A stretch of DNA of 64,000 nt from Conus ventricosus. Lineage: Eukaryota; Mollusca; Gastropoda; Neogastropoda; Conidae. The notes under the pieces are model-generated. The model saw only the letters and a program-made list of their open reading frames with translations. It made no database searches and was not told the origin of the DNA. The position numbers were made by a program, and so were the translations under genes. The first letter of the stretch is position 1; every line of letters starts with the position of its first letter. Shown here in pieces: positions 51,618-63,074 of this stretch. The stretch is taken from contig CM031595.1 of NCBI GenBank assembly GCA_018398815.1, forward strand, positions 43,105,954 to 43,169,953, written 5' to 3'.

Positions 51618-52520
51618 ATGTTTGCAAACAGTTGGCTCGCAATTTGTTTTTGCTCAATAAACTCAGTTATTATGTTGAACCACACATCCGGAAATTATTT
51701 TTTGAAGCCCATTGCCTTTCTCACATCAACCATGCGTCCACTGTCTGGAGTGGTGCCGGTGAAAATCACATAAAAAAGATCAACTCTATGCATAGGCGGG
51801 GAATTAAGCTGATTCTTCCCGACAAGTTTCTATCAACCACGGGCAAATTCGCAAAACTAATGATGCTACCACTGCAGAGCCAACTGATCTATAATAAGGC
51901 AGTACTAATGCAAACATGCAAACATGGCGCCAACATATCTTGCTGAGTTTATCCAAATGGCAACAACGCGATATGATTCAAATAATTACATTTTACCACG
52001 TGTCCGCATTGATTTGTTCAAATCTAGTTTTGCATTTTTTGGTCCATCTGTGTGGAACTCTCTTCCTCCGTCTGCCAAAACATGTCAATCACTGCCGTCC
52101 TTCAAATCAGCAATACATAAACATTTACTTGAACAATAAATCTAACCTTTTGATCATAGTCTCAACGCCCTACTTTTTATGTTTGCCTCTATATTAGCTG
52201 ATGAAAATGTGTATGTATGTATGTGTGGGTGGGTGGTGTGGTGTGTGGGTGTGGGTGTACGCGTGCGTGCGTGTATGTGTGGGCGTGTGCGTGCATGTGA
52301 GCGCGCACGTACGTCTCTGATTATGTTTGTGTAATTTGTAATGGAATTTTTTTTTTTTTAATATAATTACTATTTATTTTATTATAAGTTGCTATATCTT
52401 ATTGTTTTACCATTTTAATAGTGCAGTGTGTTTAGTTGAAGTTTAGAATAGCAAGGAAGATTGGAGAATAGGCACTGCCTAAATCTCTATCCTTGAGTAA
52501 TAAAGTTTTTGAGTCTTTAG
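51613..52520 (+). mobile_element. APE-type LINE, 3' part (RT C-terminus and 3' UTR)
   Basis: Continuation of the LINE at 40896-43204. From 51617: HVCKQLARNLFLLNKLSYYV, HINHASTVWSGAGENHIKKI, NSMHRRGIKLILPDKFLSTT, then after one frame change near 51915 MAPTYLAEF, LPRVRIDLFKSSFAFFGPSV, WNSLPPSAKTCQSLPSFKSA and IHKHLLEQ with a TAA stop at 52137-52139. This is the thumb and C-terminal block of CR1/Jockey-type elements. The 3' UTR includes GTGTG/GCGC-rich sequence and probably ends near aataaagtttttgagtcttt (52498-52517). Confidence 0.85.
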
Positions 52521-52607
52521 TCTCTCTCTCCCTATCCTTATATCCATCGTGCATTTCTTGTACTTCGTTTCTCAGTGCAGGAAGTAATTGTGAAGATAGG
52601 CAGGATT

Positions 52608-53607
52608 NNNNNNNNNNNNNNNNNNNNNNNNNNNNNNNNNNNNNNNNNNNNNNNNNNNNNNNNNNNNNNNNNNNNNNNNNNNNNNNNNNNNNNNNNNNNN
52701 NNNNNNNNNNNNNNNNNNNNNNNNNNNNNNNNNNNNNNNNNNNNNNNNNNNNNNNNNNNNNNNNNNNNNNNNNNNNNNNNNNNNNNNNNNNNNNNNNNNN
52801 NNNNNNNNNNNNNNNNNNNNNNNNNNNNNNNNNNNNNNNNNNNNNNNNNNNNNNNNNNNNNNNNNNNNNNNNNNNNNNNNNNNNNNNNNNNNNNNNNNNN
52901 NNNNNNNNNNNNNNNNNNNNNNNNNNNNNNNNNNNNNNNNNNNNNNNNNNNNNNNNNNNNNNNNNNNNNNNNNNNNNNNNNNNNNNNNNNNNNNNNNNNN
53001 NNNNNNNNNNNNNNNNNNNNNNNNNNNNNNNNNNNNNNNNNNNNNNNNNNNNNNNNNNNNNNNNNNNNNNNNNNNNNNNNNNNNNNNNNNNNNNNNNNNN
53101 NNNNNNNNNNNNNNNNNNNNNNNNNNNNNNNNNNNNNNNNNNNNNNNNNNNNNNNNNNNNNNNNNNNNNNNNNNNNNNNNNNNNNNNNNNNNNNNNNNNN
53201 NNNNNNNNNNNNNNNNNNNNNNNNNNNNNNNNNNNNNNNNNNNNNNNNNNNNNNNNNNNNNNNNNNNNNNNNNNNNNNNNNNNNNNNNNNNNNNNNNNNN
53301 NNNNNNNNNNNNNNNNNNNNNNNNNNNNNNNNNNNNNNNNNNNNNNNNNNNNNNNNNNNNNNNNNNNNNNNNNNNNNNNNNNNNNNNNNNNNNNNNNNNN
53401 NNNNNNNNNNNNNNNNNNNNNNNNNNNNNNNNNNNNNNNNNNNNNNNNNNNNNNNNNNNNNNNNNNNNNNNNNNNNNNNNNNNNNNNNNNNNNNNNNNNN
53501 NNNNNNNNNNNNNNNNNNNNNNNNNNNNNNNNNNNNNNNNNNNNNNNNNNNNNNNNNNNNNNNNNNNNNNNNNNNNNNNNNNNNNNNNNNNNNNNNNNNN
53601 NNNNNNN
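52608..53607. other. Assembly gap (1000 N)
   Basis: Exactly 1000 N, an unknown-size placeholder. The missing CBM14 exon(s) of the - strand chitinase could lie here. Confidence 1.
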
Positions 53608-54333
53608 GTCATTGTAATCTGTATTTGGCATGCAGAAATCATTCAGCTCTTTGAATTTGTCTGTTGAATTGGTATTATTTGGATGCAGATCATTTCAGAG
53701 GGATGAAACCTTGACTCATACTACTTCTAGGAAAATATTTTATCTATAAATGCAAATGCGAGAAAAAACTTCCAATTTTGATAAGCTTTCTACATTATTT
53801 AAAGACAAGATATAAGTTTGAACAACAAGTTGCGAAAAGTGTAAAGTCAAGTCAAAAACTGCATGAAAAATGGCAACTATACCAATCTTTAATAGAAGTG
53901 TAACTTTTGGACTTGATGTATATGCTTAGGGACGAGTCTGTCTCTGTGTTACTTAACATGTATGCACGTGTGGATCCCCTGGTGGCTTTGTCGGTGTCCT
54001 ATCCTCTCTCTCTCTCTTTCTCTCTCTGTTGTTTCTGTTCTCTTTGTTTTTGGCTTTTTTTTTCCCCAATGTTTTTGTTCTGTACTTAGTCAATTTTTGA
54101 AAAAAATCTCCCGTACAAATAAGTTAACACATGGTACGGAAACTGTTTATGGTACCTGGTCAAAACGGCTGTTGAAGCATAAATGGTGTGATTCGTACGC
54201 TGATATGAAGTGAAACGCTATGAATTTGTGTTAAATGTGTTGTTTTTGCAAGGAGAAAAATAAAAAAAAATTGATTAAAAAAAAAAAAAAAAAAAAATGA
54301 ACGAATAAGACGTCCGTGACCAGGGACACTCAC
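53608..54333 (-). other. AT-rich sequence downstream of the chitinase linker exon (probable intron)
   Basis: The linker exon ends in a gtgagt donor at 54333, so this should be intron. It holds an A-run (54278-54297) and a CT-rich tract. No acceptor followed by a cysteine-rich exon was found before the gap. Confidence 0.5.
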
Positions 54334-54461
54334 TTAGCGGGTTGGGGTTTGAAGTCTGGGATCCCGAGCCTGGGTTTGATGTCTGGGATCCTGAGCCAGG
54401 GTTTGATGTCACTGGACCACTCGTAGGACGTGGTGTAGTTACAACTGGGCCTGGGGTGTTC
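54334..54461 (-). CDS. GH18 chitinase, Ser/Thr/Pro linker exon
   Basis: 128 bp on the minus strand. Acceptor atgatgggtatag|G, donor CTAA|gtgagt. It enters in phase 2 and leaves in phase 1, encoding 42 residues: NTPGPVVTTPRPTSGPVTSN and then two 10-residue repeats of the PGSGSQTSN type. Such low-complexity, probably O-glycosylated linkers join the GH18 barrel to C-terminal CBM14 domains. The entry phase fits exactly if the upstream exon is spliced at CCTTT|gtgagt (56168), and the exit phase is the phase-1 junction used by CBM14 exons of the + strand gene at the other end of the window. The acceptor has a weak pyrimidine tract. Confidence 0.75.
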
Positions 54462-54837
54462 CTATACCCATCATGAGGGTGACGATAAACCATGTAATGA
54501 TAACGACAATAATCGATTAAATGCGATGTAGCACTGATGAAAAGTGCCACGTCTTGCTTGATAAAGGAAACTGGGGGTAAAAAAGGAGACGTAAACAGTG
54601 ACTGCAGGCGGAAACTGAAACACACTTAACAGAAAAAAATACTTTTCTGCCGAACGAAAGAGACAAACAAATGACAAGACAAAACACGTTGCGTTCTGAC
54701 CTCTTCTTCAGGCAAGACACACAACACTGAAGACAACGGGAACGAAGAACGAATGATCACTTATCTCCTCACACTGGGAAAGTTTGGTGATGCAGTCATT
54801 TTTCCTGTAAGTTTGATAAACAATACAGTTTCTTGTT

Positions 54838-55085
54838 AGCCGAACTCAAGAAGAGGAAGAACATGTCTATTACTGCTACTGCTACTGCTACTACTACTAG
54901 TACTACTACTACTAACAACACTACTACTTCTTCTACTTCAATACTACTTCCATTGCTACCACTACGACTTCTACTATCAGTAACAATTATTATTATTACT
55001 CTTCTTCGTCTTCTTCTTCATTTTCTTCTTCTTCTTCTCATGATCACTGTTGTTGTTGCTGTTGTTGTTGTTGTTGTTATAACAA
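54838..55085. repeat. Trinucleotide repeat series (TAC)n, (TTC)n, (TTG)n
   Basis: gctactgctactgctact, actactacta, cttcttcttcttc and gttgttgttgttgttg blocks follow each other. Confidence 0.9.
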
Positions 55086-55434
55086 TGAAAATAATTGTTA
55101 TAACGTAGCAACAATAACCGTATTAATGACTGAATCGCAAAGAAATGAATTCGATCAAACTTACCTGAGTTGTGTCATACTGATTTTCAAATACGAGAAT
55201 TTTCAGTATTATGCACATGTACACATAACCATACACACAAACGAACGCAATCGAAATATAGGGAGCTAATTTACACAGGTGAGCAACTTACTGGTCACAA
55301 AAAAAACCTGATGACAGCAGAACAAGTACATGTCAACAAGATTATGTGTCTATCTTTGTGGGAGTAAGGGGTGTATTTTGTGCGTGTTCAGTCGTTTGGT
55401 TTCACTTTGCGCGTGCGTGCCTCTGTGTGCGTGT

Positions 55435-55728
55435 GCGCGCGCGTGTGTGTGTGTTTGTGTGTGTGTGTGCACGTGCATGCGTGCGTGCGTGCGTATGAGT
55501 GTATTTGTGTGGTGCGCGAGCGCGCGCGCGTGTGTGTGTGTGCGTGCGGGTGTGCGTGCAGGTGTGTGTGCGCGTGTGCGTGTGTGTGTGTGTTTGCGTA
55601 TGTGTGTGTATATGTGTGCGTGTGCTTGTGTGCGTGTGTTTGTGTACGCGCATGCGTGCGTTCTTCTGTATGTGTGTGCACGTGCGTGCGTGCATAGGCG
55701 TGAGCGTGCGTTTGTGCATGCGCGTGTA

Positions 55729-55818
<90 letters not shown>

Positions 55819-55831
55819 TGTGCGTGTGCCT

Positions 55832-55872
<41 letters not shown>

Positions 55873-55883
55873 TGTGTGTGTGC

Positions 55884-55935
<52 letters not shown>

Positions 55936-55985
55936 TGCGCACGCGTGTGTGCGTGCACACGTGTGTACGTGTGTGTGCGTGTGTG

Positions 55986-56037
<52 letters not shown>

Positions 56038-56045
56038 CGCGCACG
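55435..56045. repeat. Compound (GT)n/(GC)n/(GA)n/(TA)n repeat
   Basis: GT-rich throughout, with (GA)n at 55777-55815, (TA)n at 55987-56003 and (GC)n at 56029-56043. Confidence 0.93.
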
Positions 56046-56164
56046 CGTTCGCTCCTTTGAATATGAATATTCTTTTGGGGTTTTGTTTTGATTCTCCATT
56101 CGAAGTGCGCATACTCCTTCCGCACACTGCTGCACTAGAAGGACAAGGCAGCCACCAAAGAAAC

Positions 56165-56314
56165 TCACAAAGGGCCCGTGCTTTGTGCACACTCGTCAAC
56201 AATGGCGTGCATTAGGGGGAAGGGTCCCTGACCACAGTGACTGCCGGAAAAGTCGTCCAGGGGCAAAGCCCACACCATCACTCCTCCAAACTGATTCTGC
56301 TTGATGTAGCGCAC
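56165..56314 (-). CDS. GH18 chitinase, exon with the MVWALPLDDF barrel strand
   Basis: The minus-strand acceptor gatttgcag|GTG begins VRYIKQNQFGGVMVWALPLD, then DFSGSHCGQGPFPLMHAIVD and ECAQSTGPL. The (G)GxMVWALDxDDFxGxxCG block is the eighth barrel strand of family 18 chitinases; its Trp lines the -1 subsite of the chitin-binding cleft, and DDF and the CG that follows are near-invariant. In the direct frame a TGA lies at 56165-56167, but TTTGTGAGT is also a good splice donor: cutting at 56168 leaves phase 2, which joins the linker exon at 54461 in frame as Leu. I take the linker form as likely and the stop as a possible intron-retained short form. There are no frame errors in this exon. Confidence 0.92.
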   Translation of the reverse strand: MRYIKQNQFGGVMVWALPLDDFSGSHCGQGPFPLMHAIVDECAQSTGPL

Positions 56315-57155
56315 CTGCAAATCACAAAGAGAGTAGGACAGGCAAAGTGCACGCCTCCCAAAAAAAGTGATGCACCTCCAGGCTTCTCTACAACGTGACT
56401 TCCAATGACAATACTGATACCGGGATCTGCAACTCATCGAGATGAGGTCTGCAGAAACTAACAAAAGAAAAGAAAATGTTAGATCAGAACAGACACACTA
56501 AAGTGACTCAGCAGCATTGCGGCGTATCCGCTGGAAGGTTACCACAGTATGATTTGATACTGACTATTGTTCCCTGTGGAGAGAAGACGATGACGGGGTG
56601 CGCAGCAGCCCCCCCCCCCCCTCCCCCCCCCCCCCCCCCTCAACGTCTCATACTGAATGTACGGAACGCAGACCAGAAGGATGGAAAGTTGGTGGGAACT
56701 GAAAACTCAGTTGTCATGGAGACATGACGCACATCATATGGTCTGAAGGATTAAAAAAGGAGATTAAGAAAAAATTAATATAAAACGTGATGCAATAAAT
56801 CCACCCCATTTCTCCTTCCCAAACTGTTTTCGTTTCAAGTTAATGTATTCGTTACGATACATGGAACAAGGAAAAAAAACAAAAAATAAAAAAAGACAGA
56901 AAGATACCGCAACATGCTTTTACAGAAGCGATGACCATAATATCCCCCCAATGTTTCTGTAGCACAATTGTTTTTAATAATTATTCATCAACTATTGCCA
57001 TCACCACCAATAAGACTGTTGTTATTACTTACTCCACTACTATTGCTGCTGCGGCTGCTGTTGCGACTACCTGAACGATTCTTTAATCACAGATGACAAA
57101 TTTTTACTCTGCCAAAAGATTGTGCTTACCTTGAGAGGGACTGGATTTAGACTTT

Positions 57156-57191
<36 letters not shown>

Positions 57192-58125
57192 GGGTGATTA
57201 GAGGGAGACGGGACAAAAAATCGCGATAGAATGAGGACAAAGAAGGGAAGTTTGAAAAAAAATTAACAATACAGAAAAGCTCAGTAAAAAAAAACTCCAA
57301 AAAAAAAACCCCGGAAAAAACGAATAAAACAAACCGAACACCAGAGAAAAGAAAGAGAAAAGGGGTGAAGAAACAGACAAAAACACGCTAAACGATATAC
57401 ACAGAAGCAAAACAAAGTGGAAGGGCATATGGACGACGCAGACAGAGATCTGTGACTTATTGCTCGAAAAGATGTACGAAAATATGGAGACATATCTAGC
57501 CATGTAAAAATAAGTAGGGGAAAAAAAAAAGAAACAAAAATGAAGGATCCACCGCGTAATCGAACCCGCATCAAAATTTAAGAGGTGCATCCTAGAGCCA
57601 CGTTCCATTTTTTCACGAAGTTAAAAAAAAAAAAAAAAAAAACCTGGTTCCGTTGTTTTCGCATTATCTTGCTGACAGACATACGAAGAAAGAAAATACA
57701 AACAGATGCGAGTGGAAACAAAATCTTCTCAGCAGTGGTATGATGAAACAAGCACAAAAACATTCCATGCTGTTGACACTCCACAGCAGTCCGCTGGGAA
57801 GAACTCCAGCAGGTGAACACCAAGGACTCAGCTTACCGATGGGAAGGAAGTTAAGGGACCAGGACGATTCACAAAGCGCAACGTATACAGTTATGTGTAT
57901 GAATAAGATACAAAGGTGAACAATAAAGACAAAGTTTAAAACAGCCTAGAGTCTAATTCAGCTTATTTCCGTTTCACATCATCATCAACACGAACAAGAT
58001 AAATAAAAGGACAATGAGGGTGTCTCTCCGAATTAAGTTCAGCCATTATTCTTGTCCACGTGCACTAAAAACAGTAACGTTGTCTGACTGGTAGAAGGGT
58101 TCCTCGACATTTCCACTGTCCTGAC
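56315..58125 (-). other. Chitinase intron
   Basis: Flanked by NK|gtcagg (58125) and gatttgcag (56315). Contains C-runs (56608-56640), a 30-bp G-run (57161-57190), purine-rich tracts and a tRNA-like remnant near 57541-57605. No other coding signal. Confidence 0.65.
57541..57605 (-). other. Possible tRNA-derived remnant
   Basis: Minus strand reads TGGCTCTAGGATGC, then GCGGGTTCGATTACGCGG 25 bp on, resembling A and B boxes. The acceptor and anticodon stems do not pair well, so this is not called as a tRNA gene. Confidence 0.25.
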
Positions 58126-58245
58126 CTTGTTTCGGAGGCTGTCAGGGCTGTCAAAACCGATCCACTGGTCGCCGTTGTGGATGTATGGCACCTTCTGCTC
58201 CGGGATGTCCTCCACCTGTCCGCCCGCCTTCATCATATCGCACAC
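58126..58245 (-). CDS. GH18 chitinase, exon with the VPY---GDQWIGFD insertion-domain segment
   Basis: Exactly 120 bp, phase 0 at both ends: acceptor tgtcag|GTG, donor AACAAG|gtcagg. Encodes VCDMMKAGGQVEDIPEQKVP and YIHNGDQWIGFDSPDSLRNK. It corresponds to the (C/I)CD(L/M)------VPY----(N/D)QWVGFDD--S---K stretch between the chitinase insertion domain and the last barrel strand of GH18 enzymes. It fits between AYYE of the exon ending at 61884 and VRYIKQN of the next exon without loss of residues, so no exon is missing here. The frame is clean. Confidence 0.93.
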
Positions 58246-61200
58246 CTGACACAGTGCCAGACAGACATGGGTGAGTGAAGCAATGATCAGGGAGGGATAA
58301 AAAGTGAGAAGAACGAGGGAGCTAAGAAGAAAAGAATGAGGAAGGAGGGAAAGGTGGAGCAGAAAGAACGAAAGTAAGAAGAAAAGAAGTAAGGAGGAGG
58401 TGGTGGTGGGGGATGAAATGAATCCCTGAATGATTCAAATCTATCTGATTGATTTGATAGTCTGACACATACAAGCGGGAATACATGAGGGGAGAAAGAC
58501 AAGAAAAAAAGAAGGAACCAAAGAAGGGAGGAAAGACGGAAGCAAGGAAAGTTGGGGAAAAAGAAAGCAAAGAAGGAAGGGTGGAAAGAAGAAAGGAAAA
58601 AACAGGAAGGAAGGGAGGAAAAAATGGAAGATACATGAATGTTTCCAAACATACCCGAATGTTTTGATTACCACACACGCGGACAGAATGGAAGAATAAA
58701 GGAAGGAAGACAGAACTGAAGAAAAGAGGAAAAGATGTCGACATTTTCGAGCGCTTCTTTGCGAAAATCCTGTCGTTTAAGACAGGAAGACTGGGAGTGT
58801 AACAAAACCAGCGAACGGTCAAGATGGGCGACTCTATCGGAAAAATTACTAGAGGAGCGATGTTGTCGACAGAGATGCAAAATTATAGAGATTGTTGTTT
58901 CGTACTCATTTTGGTGAACGAAGTTTTATTTTTCCTCCCCCTTTTTTTCCCCACTTACTTGTACACTTGATACACAGTCAGAGAGGATGCATGATTGGAA
59001 AGAACAAAATAATCAACAGATGAATGAATCGTTTATAGATTACTGATCGGATGAACGTATTCTTAAAAGATAATCTCTCTCTGCTCGCATTGATCATGGA
59101 ACCCGTTGACTGACAATAATATTTGAAATCAGCCCAGTCTACCTCAGTCAGGATGTAACCGAATCCCAAACTATAGAGGAAAACAAATGTTGAAGTACTG
59201 AGCAGCCAGACGAATATAACAAAAATTGACAGAACGAGCCTTGACCTATTGCTCATCTTCGGGTAGACAACACAAACAAACAAACAACGGAAATAAACGT
59301 GTAGTGGGGGGGGGGGGGGGGGGGGGGGGGGGGCAAGTGAGGGTGAACGAGTCCTCGGTAAGCATGAAAATGGCTTAAAGGGGATGGGTTGGGAGGACAG
59401 GGGAGTGGTGAAGGGGGGAGGTGCTGATGAGATCAAGAGGTCAAGGCTCGTTACTTCAATGTTCGTTATGTCCATCTTGCGATTCAGTACCTCGACATGC
59501 AAATATTTTTACTTCCAAAGTACACAGTTTCCCCCTTCCCCATCGCCTTCCATCACGACACCCCCCCCCCTCCTCCTCTTCCCCACCTCGCCTTCCCTTG
59601 CCACCCATTTTTCTTCTCCAGGCCTGAAAAAAAATCTTCAAAAGACACAGCGTTAGTAAGAACATTGATTGAAAAATGATCTGTTTTCGTTGGCTTGCAA
59701 GGTCGATTGACCGTCGTCTTTGTCCGTTGCCCCCTTCCCTCTCCCCCCCCCCCTCCGTCTCTCTTCTCCTCCCCCCCCCCCCCCCCCCCCCCCCCACACA
59801 GACACACTCCACATCTTTCAGGTCTGGACAGAGTGCATGGCGACTGTCAACCTCGGGGTATGTCAGTGGAGGAAGGACTAGCGCACAGCCCAAACACACT
59901 CACAGCTTGCTTACAATCTCATTCATATATCATGCATTCGTCACATCAAACCACTAGTAAAGTCTATAACTTTACTACACATGATCATAGAACGAAACAT
60001 CAATGCATATAGAATCAAACAAAATAAAACATTCTCTCTTTCCTGAACTTCACAAAATCATTTATCTAAACATCATTAACTAACCCGGGTATAAATAGAT
60101 TTCTACTTTACCTGGCCAGGTGATCTTAACTATTCACGAATCACTGTCTTTTTCTTTTCTTTTTTTTTTTTCTTTTCACTGTCACTTTCACAAGCACGAC
60201 ACAACTGCTGGCACTGGTATTGGTCTGCTGGCACTGGCGTTGGTCTGTGGTTCTGCTTGACGAAGTGACGCTGCCAGGTATGAGGTCGAACCCCGGTTCA
60301 GATGGAACAGTGACTATCAACATCGATCTGTTCTCCTTTCTTTCTTCCTGCATTAACGCATTGCACCCTCTCTCTCTCTTCTAGTCTGCCCTATCAAATG
60401 GACATGGTTGCTTTTCTTTTCTTTTTCTTTTCTTTCCTTTTCTCTTCATTAGTTAGCAACTCTCTCTCTCCACATCTCTCTTTAGTCCCTCCTCTGCAGA
60501 CTATCTATGGTGCTAAATGCTATAAACTTGGTTCTATCCTCTCTCCTCATCTCTCTCTCTCTGCCCTCTCCTGTAGAGCTTACATTCCGAACCCCTCTCT
60601 CTCTCTCCTCTCTGTTCGTTCTTCCCATCTCCCTGCCTTCCTGTAGGCGAGAGCCTACTCCCGAACTTCTTCCTCTCTCTCTCTGTCTGTTCGTTTCTCT
60701 GTTCGTTCTCCTCCTCGTTCACTCACGCATTACTTTATGCCCTAACTCCGTGTCCAAGGGCGAGTACCATTGGTCAGTATTTTTACCACCTCGTACCCGA
60801 AGTTATCTCCCTCTAATTCCATTGGATATTCAAATCATGACAGTCACGCCTACACGCCTTACTCTCTGTGGTGGTCAATTGGTCATTTAATTGATTAGCT
60901 AGATTTCACCCCACCACACACTACCTTCCCCCCTTTCCTACTTAACTGGCGACGTCCGATTTAATTGTGGACACTGGTCCTACAAAATTGGCTGGATGAG
61001 TCTGGCCCAGGCACCAAGATCCGCCTGGGCAGACATCGAGGCGTCGGTCAGCTACTTAGCCCGTCTCTGTGGAGCCTCTCCCCTATGCTTAATTGGCTGG
61101 ATCCGAACCATGGGCCCGTCTACCTGACGCCTAGAATATTTGAGTTCGGCTTAAGTCCGACTGGGCTGGTGGCGATTGACACGAATTTGGTTGTGTCTTA

Positions 61201-61757
61201 TTTTTGACCGTGACAGCGACGTCCATCCCCTTTTCGCCCCTCCACCTCCCTCATTCCCACCTTGGATTACATGATCTGCTCTTGCCACCAAGACTCTGTC
61301 CAACCCAACATGTGAAAATCAGCCGCTCCTAGTAAGCAAGGAATTAAGCCAGCCTCACTAGTACAGTACACTATATTTATAGCACAGCACAGTATAGCAC
61401 AGTACAGTACAATGGAACAGTACAGTTAAATGGAAAAAAATAATACAACGCAACACGACACAAGCTAACAAGCCACAACACATCCGGCAAAGCCAAGGAC
61501 AGCCTCCTCCACCCCTCCCAGACCCGTCCCACATCCCGCACTCACCCACGAACCCTCCTCCCCCTACCTCCCCTCCATTCTACTCAACAAAAGGAAGCGC
61601 CACGCAACAGAAGAAAACTCAACCTTAATCCAATCCATTCTGACAACCCACCCCCTCCCTCCCCCCCACCCCTGCCCCAGCCCAGCCCACCCTCTCACGA
61701 TTCGCACAGTGGTAGAAGTATTTAGTAGTAGTAGTAGGAGTAGTAGGAGCAGGAGGA

Positions 61758-61807
<50 letters not shown>

Positions 61808-61883
61808 TAGTAGTTGTTGTTGCTGTAGCAGCAGCAGCAGTGGAAGAAGTAGCAGGAGAAGAAGTAAAAGAAGAAGTGTTCAC
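58246..61883 (-). other. Large chitinase intron
   Basis: 3.6 kb between AYYE|gtgaac (61883) and tgtgtcag (58246). Contains purine-rich GGAA tracts (58290-58640), G- and C-homopolymers (59308-59332, 59751-59797), CT-rich sequence (60370-60720), unassigned sequence with an 80-codon frame (60965-61207), a CAGTA pentanucleotide tract (61365-61430) and AGC/AGT trinucleotides (61720-61870). No further exon recognised. Confidence 0.6.
61720..61875. repeat. (AGT)n/(AGC)n/(AGA)n trinucleotide repeat
   Basis: Contains a pure (CAG)12-like run at 61762-61795, flanked by AGT and AAG blocks, just downstream of a chitinase exon. Confidence 0.9.
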
Positions 61884-62069
61884 CTCGTAATAGCGAGGAA
61901 GCCAGCTTCACGGGTTGTAGCGTCCGGCCTGACCACCACGAGGGGCCGTGGCACCCACCCGGAGCTGGAGGCTGAGGCGAGCGTGAAGGAGCCGCGCCGT
62001 ACAGAGCCAGCCGATGTTCAACTTGGCTGGGTCCGCGCCCTTCTGTACCCAGTACTGGGCGGCAAAATC
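61884..62069 (-). CDS. GH18 chitinase, exon from DFAAQYW to AYYE, frame-damaged
   Basis: Minus strand, acceptor gtgttcag|GAT, donor TACGAG|gtgaac. It begins cleanly as DFAAQYWVQKGADPAKLNIG, the barrel segment before strand seven. Then single bases seem to be missing after GGC (62010), in the next GGC-GC, and at GGGTGG, so the expected LALYG, SFTLASASSSG and VGATAPRGGQAGRYNP appear in three successive frames. The end (EAGFLA then AYYE) needs two more adjustments. With these allowed, about 64 codons match the family without other loss, and both splice sites are intact. In the direct frame a TGA follows RYNP. Either the assembly has indel errors here or the gene is a pseudogene. Confidence 0.85.
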
Positions 62070-62096
62070 CTGAACACAGCAGGGCTTCCTTCCGTC

Positions 62097-62270
<174 letters not shown>

Positions 62271-62302
62271 TGTATCACTACATTACACAAACAGATACGT
62301 AC

Positions 62303-62425
62303 AATATTGAGGTTACGGTCATCGCCAGTCTCATCTTGGCCGCGTAGAGAGGGCTGTTATGTCCAGTTTGGGTTTCCCATGACCCATGCAGGTCATAGGT
62401 CATAATACTGATGAAATCCAGCTCT
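62303..62425 (-). CDS. GH18 chitinase, exon with the MTYD barrel strand, one frameshift
   Basis: Minus strand, acceptor gtttccag|A (codon completed from the previous exon, phase 2), donor AATATT|gtacgt. Encodes [29 protein letters not shown], then one base is missing in GCCAAGATGAG, after which [12 protein letters not shown] continues in the next frame. The LDF--(V/I)M(T)[15 protein letters not shown] block is diagnostic of GH18 chitinases; the Tyr and Asp of MTYD contact the substrate N-acetyl group. It joins DFAAQYW of the next exon in phase 0. The catalytic DGxDxDWE exon would lie upstream, beyond 64000. Confidence 0.9.
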
Positions 62426-62660
62426 CTGGAAACAACCAAGGAACTTTGTATCAAGAGTCACCTTTCACCCTGCGAACACGTCACAGTTGATCAGATTGGT
62501 AAAATCCAGGTCCCTGCAAATAAAGCCAGGGGACTTTTGCATTAAAGAGGTCACCTTTCATCCCGCGGGCAGGTCACAGGTCATCAGATTGATGAAATCC
62601 ACGCACCTGCAGATACAAAAAAGCGATGTTGTTTTTAAAAGGTCAGCCGTGACACGCGCA
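62388..62660 (-). repeat. Three tandem ~88-90-bp copies of a chitinase splice acceptor plus exon start
   Basis: Units at about 62388-62476, 62477-62567 and 62568-62660. Each contains intron-like agaggtcacctttca, then a cag-type acceptor and the start of the MTYD exon: TGGATTTCATCAGTATTATG, TGGATTTTACCAATCTGATC and TGGATTTCATCAATCTGATG on the minus strand. Only the first (lowest coordinate) continues into a full exon. The other two give LDFTNLINCDV and VDFINLMTCDLPAG, followed by stops. Confidence 0.8.
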
Positions 62661-62986
62661 GGTTGCAGCTCGGCAGTACGTATTTCAGATACCCCCTCAA
62701 TGTTTTCTTCTACGCCGTTTTTCCACCGTACCACTGCATTCAGTTTAACCCTTTAGTTTCGTAGTGGGTCGGTATGGTCACCTGCAAGAACACTAGTTTG
62801 GAATTTATTTCACTCAGCCAACATCTGTCCTCCTTACTCAGTCTTTTCATGTGGGAGGTCGATTTGTTTTTTGCTGCTGATGCAACAAAAGCATTCCAAA
62901 AGACACGCAATTTAGCTCTGGTGTGTGTATAGTGTGTGTGCGTGCGTGCGTGCGTGCATGCATGCGTGCGTGCGTGCGTGCGTGCA

Positions 62987-63074
<88 letters not shown>

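Larger units (their letters stand above)
54462..56164 (-). other. Chitinase intron with trinucleotide and compound repeats
   Basis: Contains TAC/TTC/TTG trinucleotide tracts (54870-55080) and a ~600-bp alternating purine-pyrimidine compound repeat (55435-56045). No other coding signal. Confidence 0.6.

Noticed and set aside
52432..53654. Frames of 356-399 codons across the second gap
   Set aside because: They consist of unknown residues from 1000 N.
54660..54722. Homology of aaaacacg..acctcttcttcaggcaaga with the duplicated blocks (for example 27080-27125)
   Set aside because: Too short (about 40 bp, gapped) to assign to a family; may be a common short motif.
60221..60310. tRNA-like sequence aggtcgaaccccggttc
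   Set aside because: Only a partial B-box match; no A box at the right distance on either strand.
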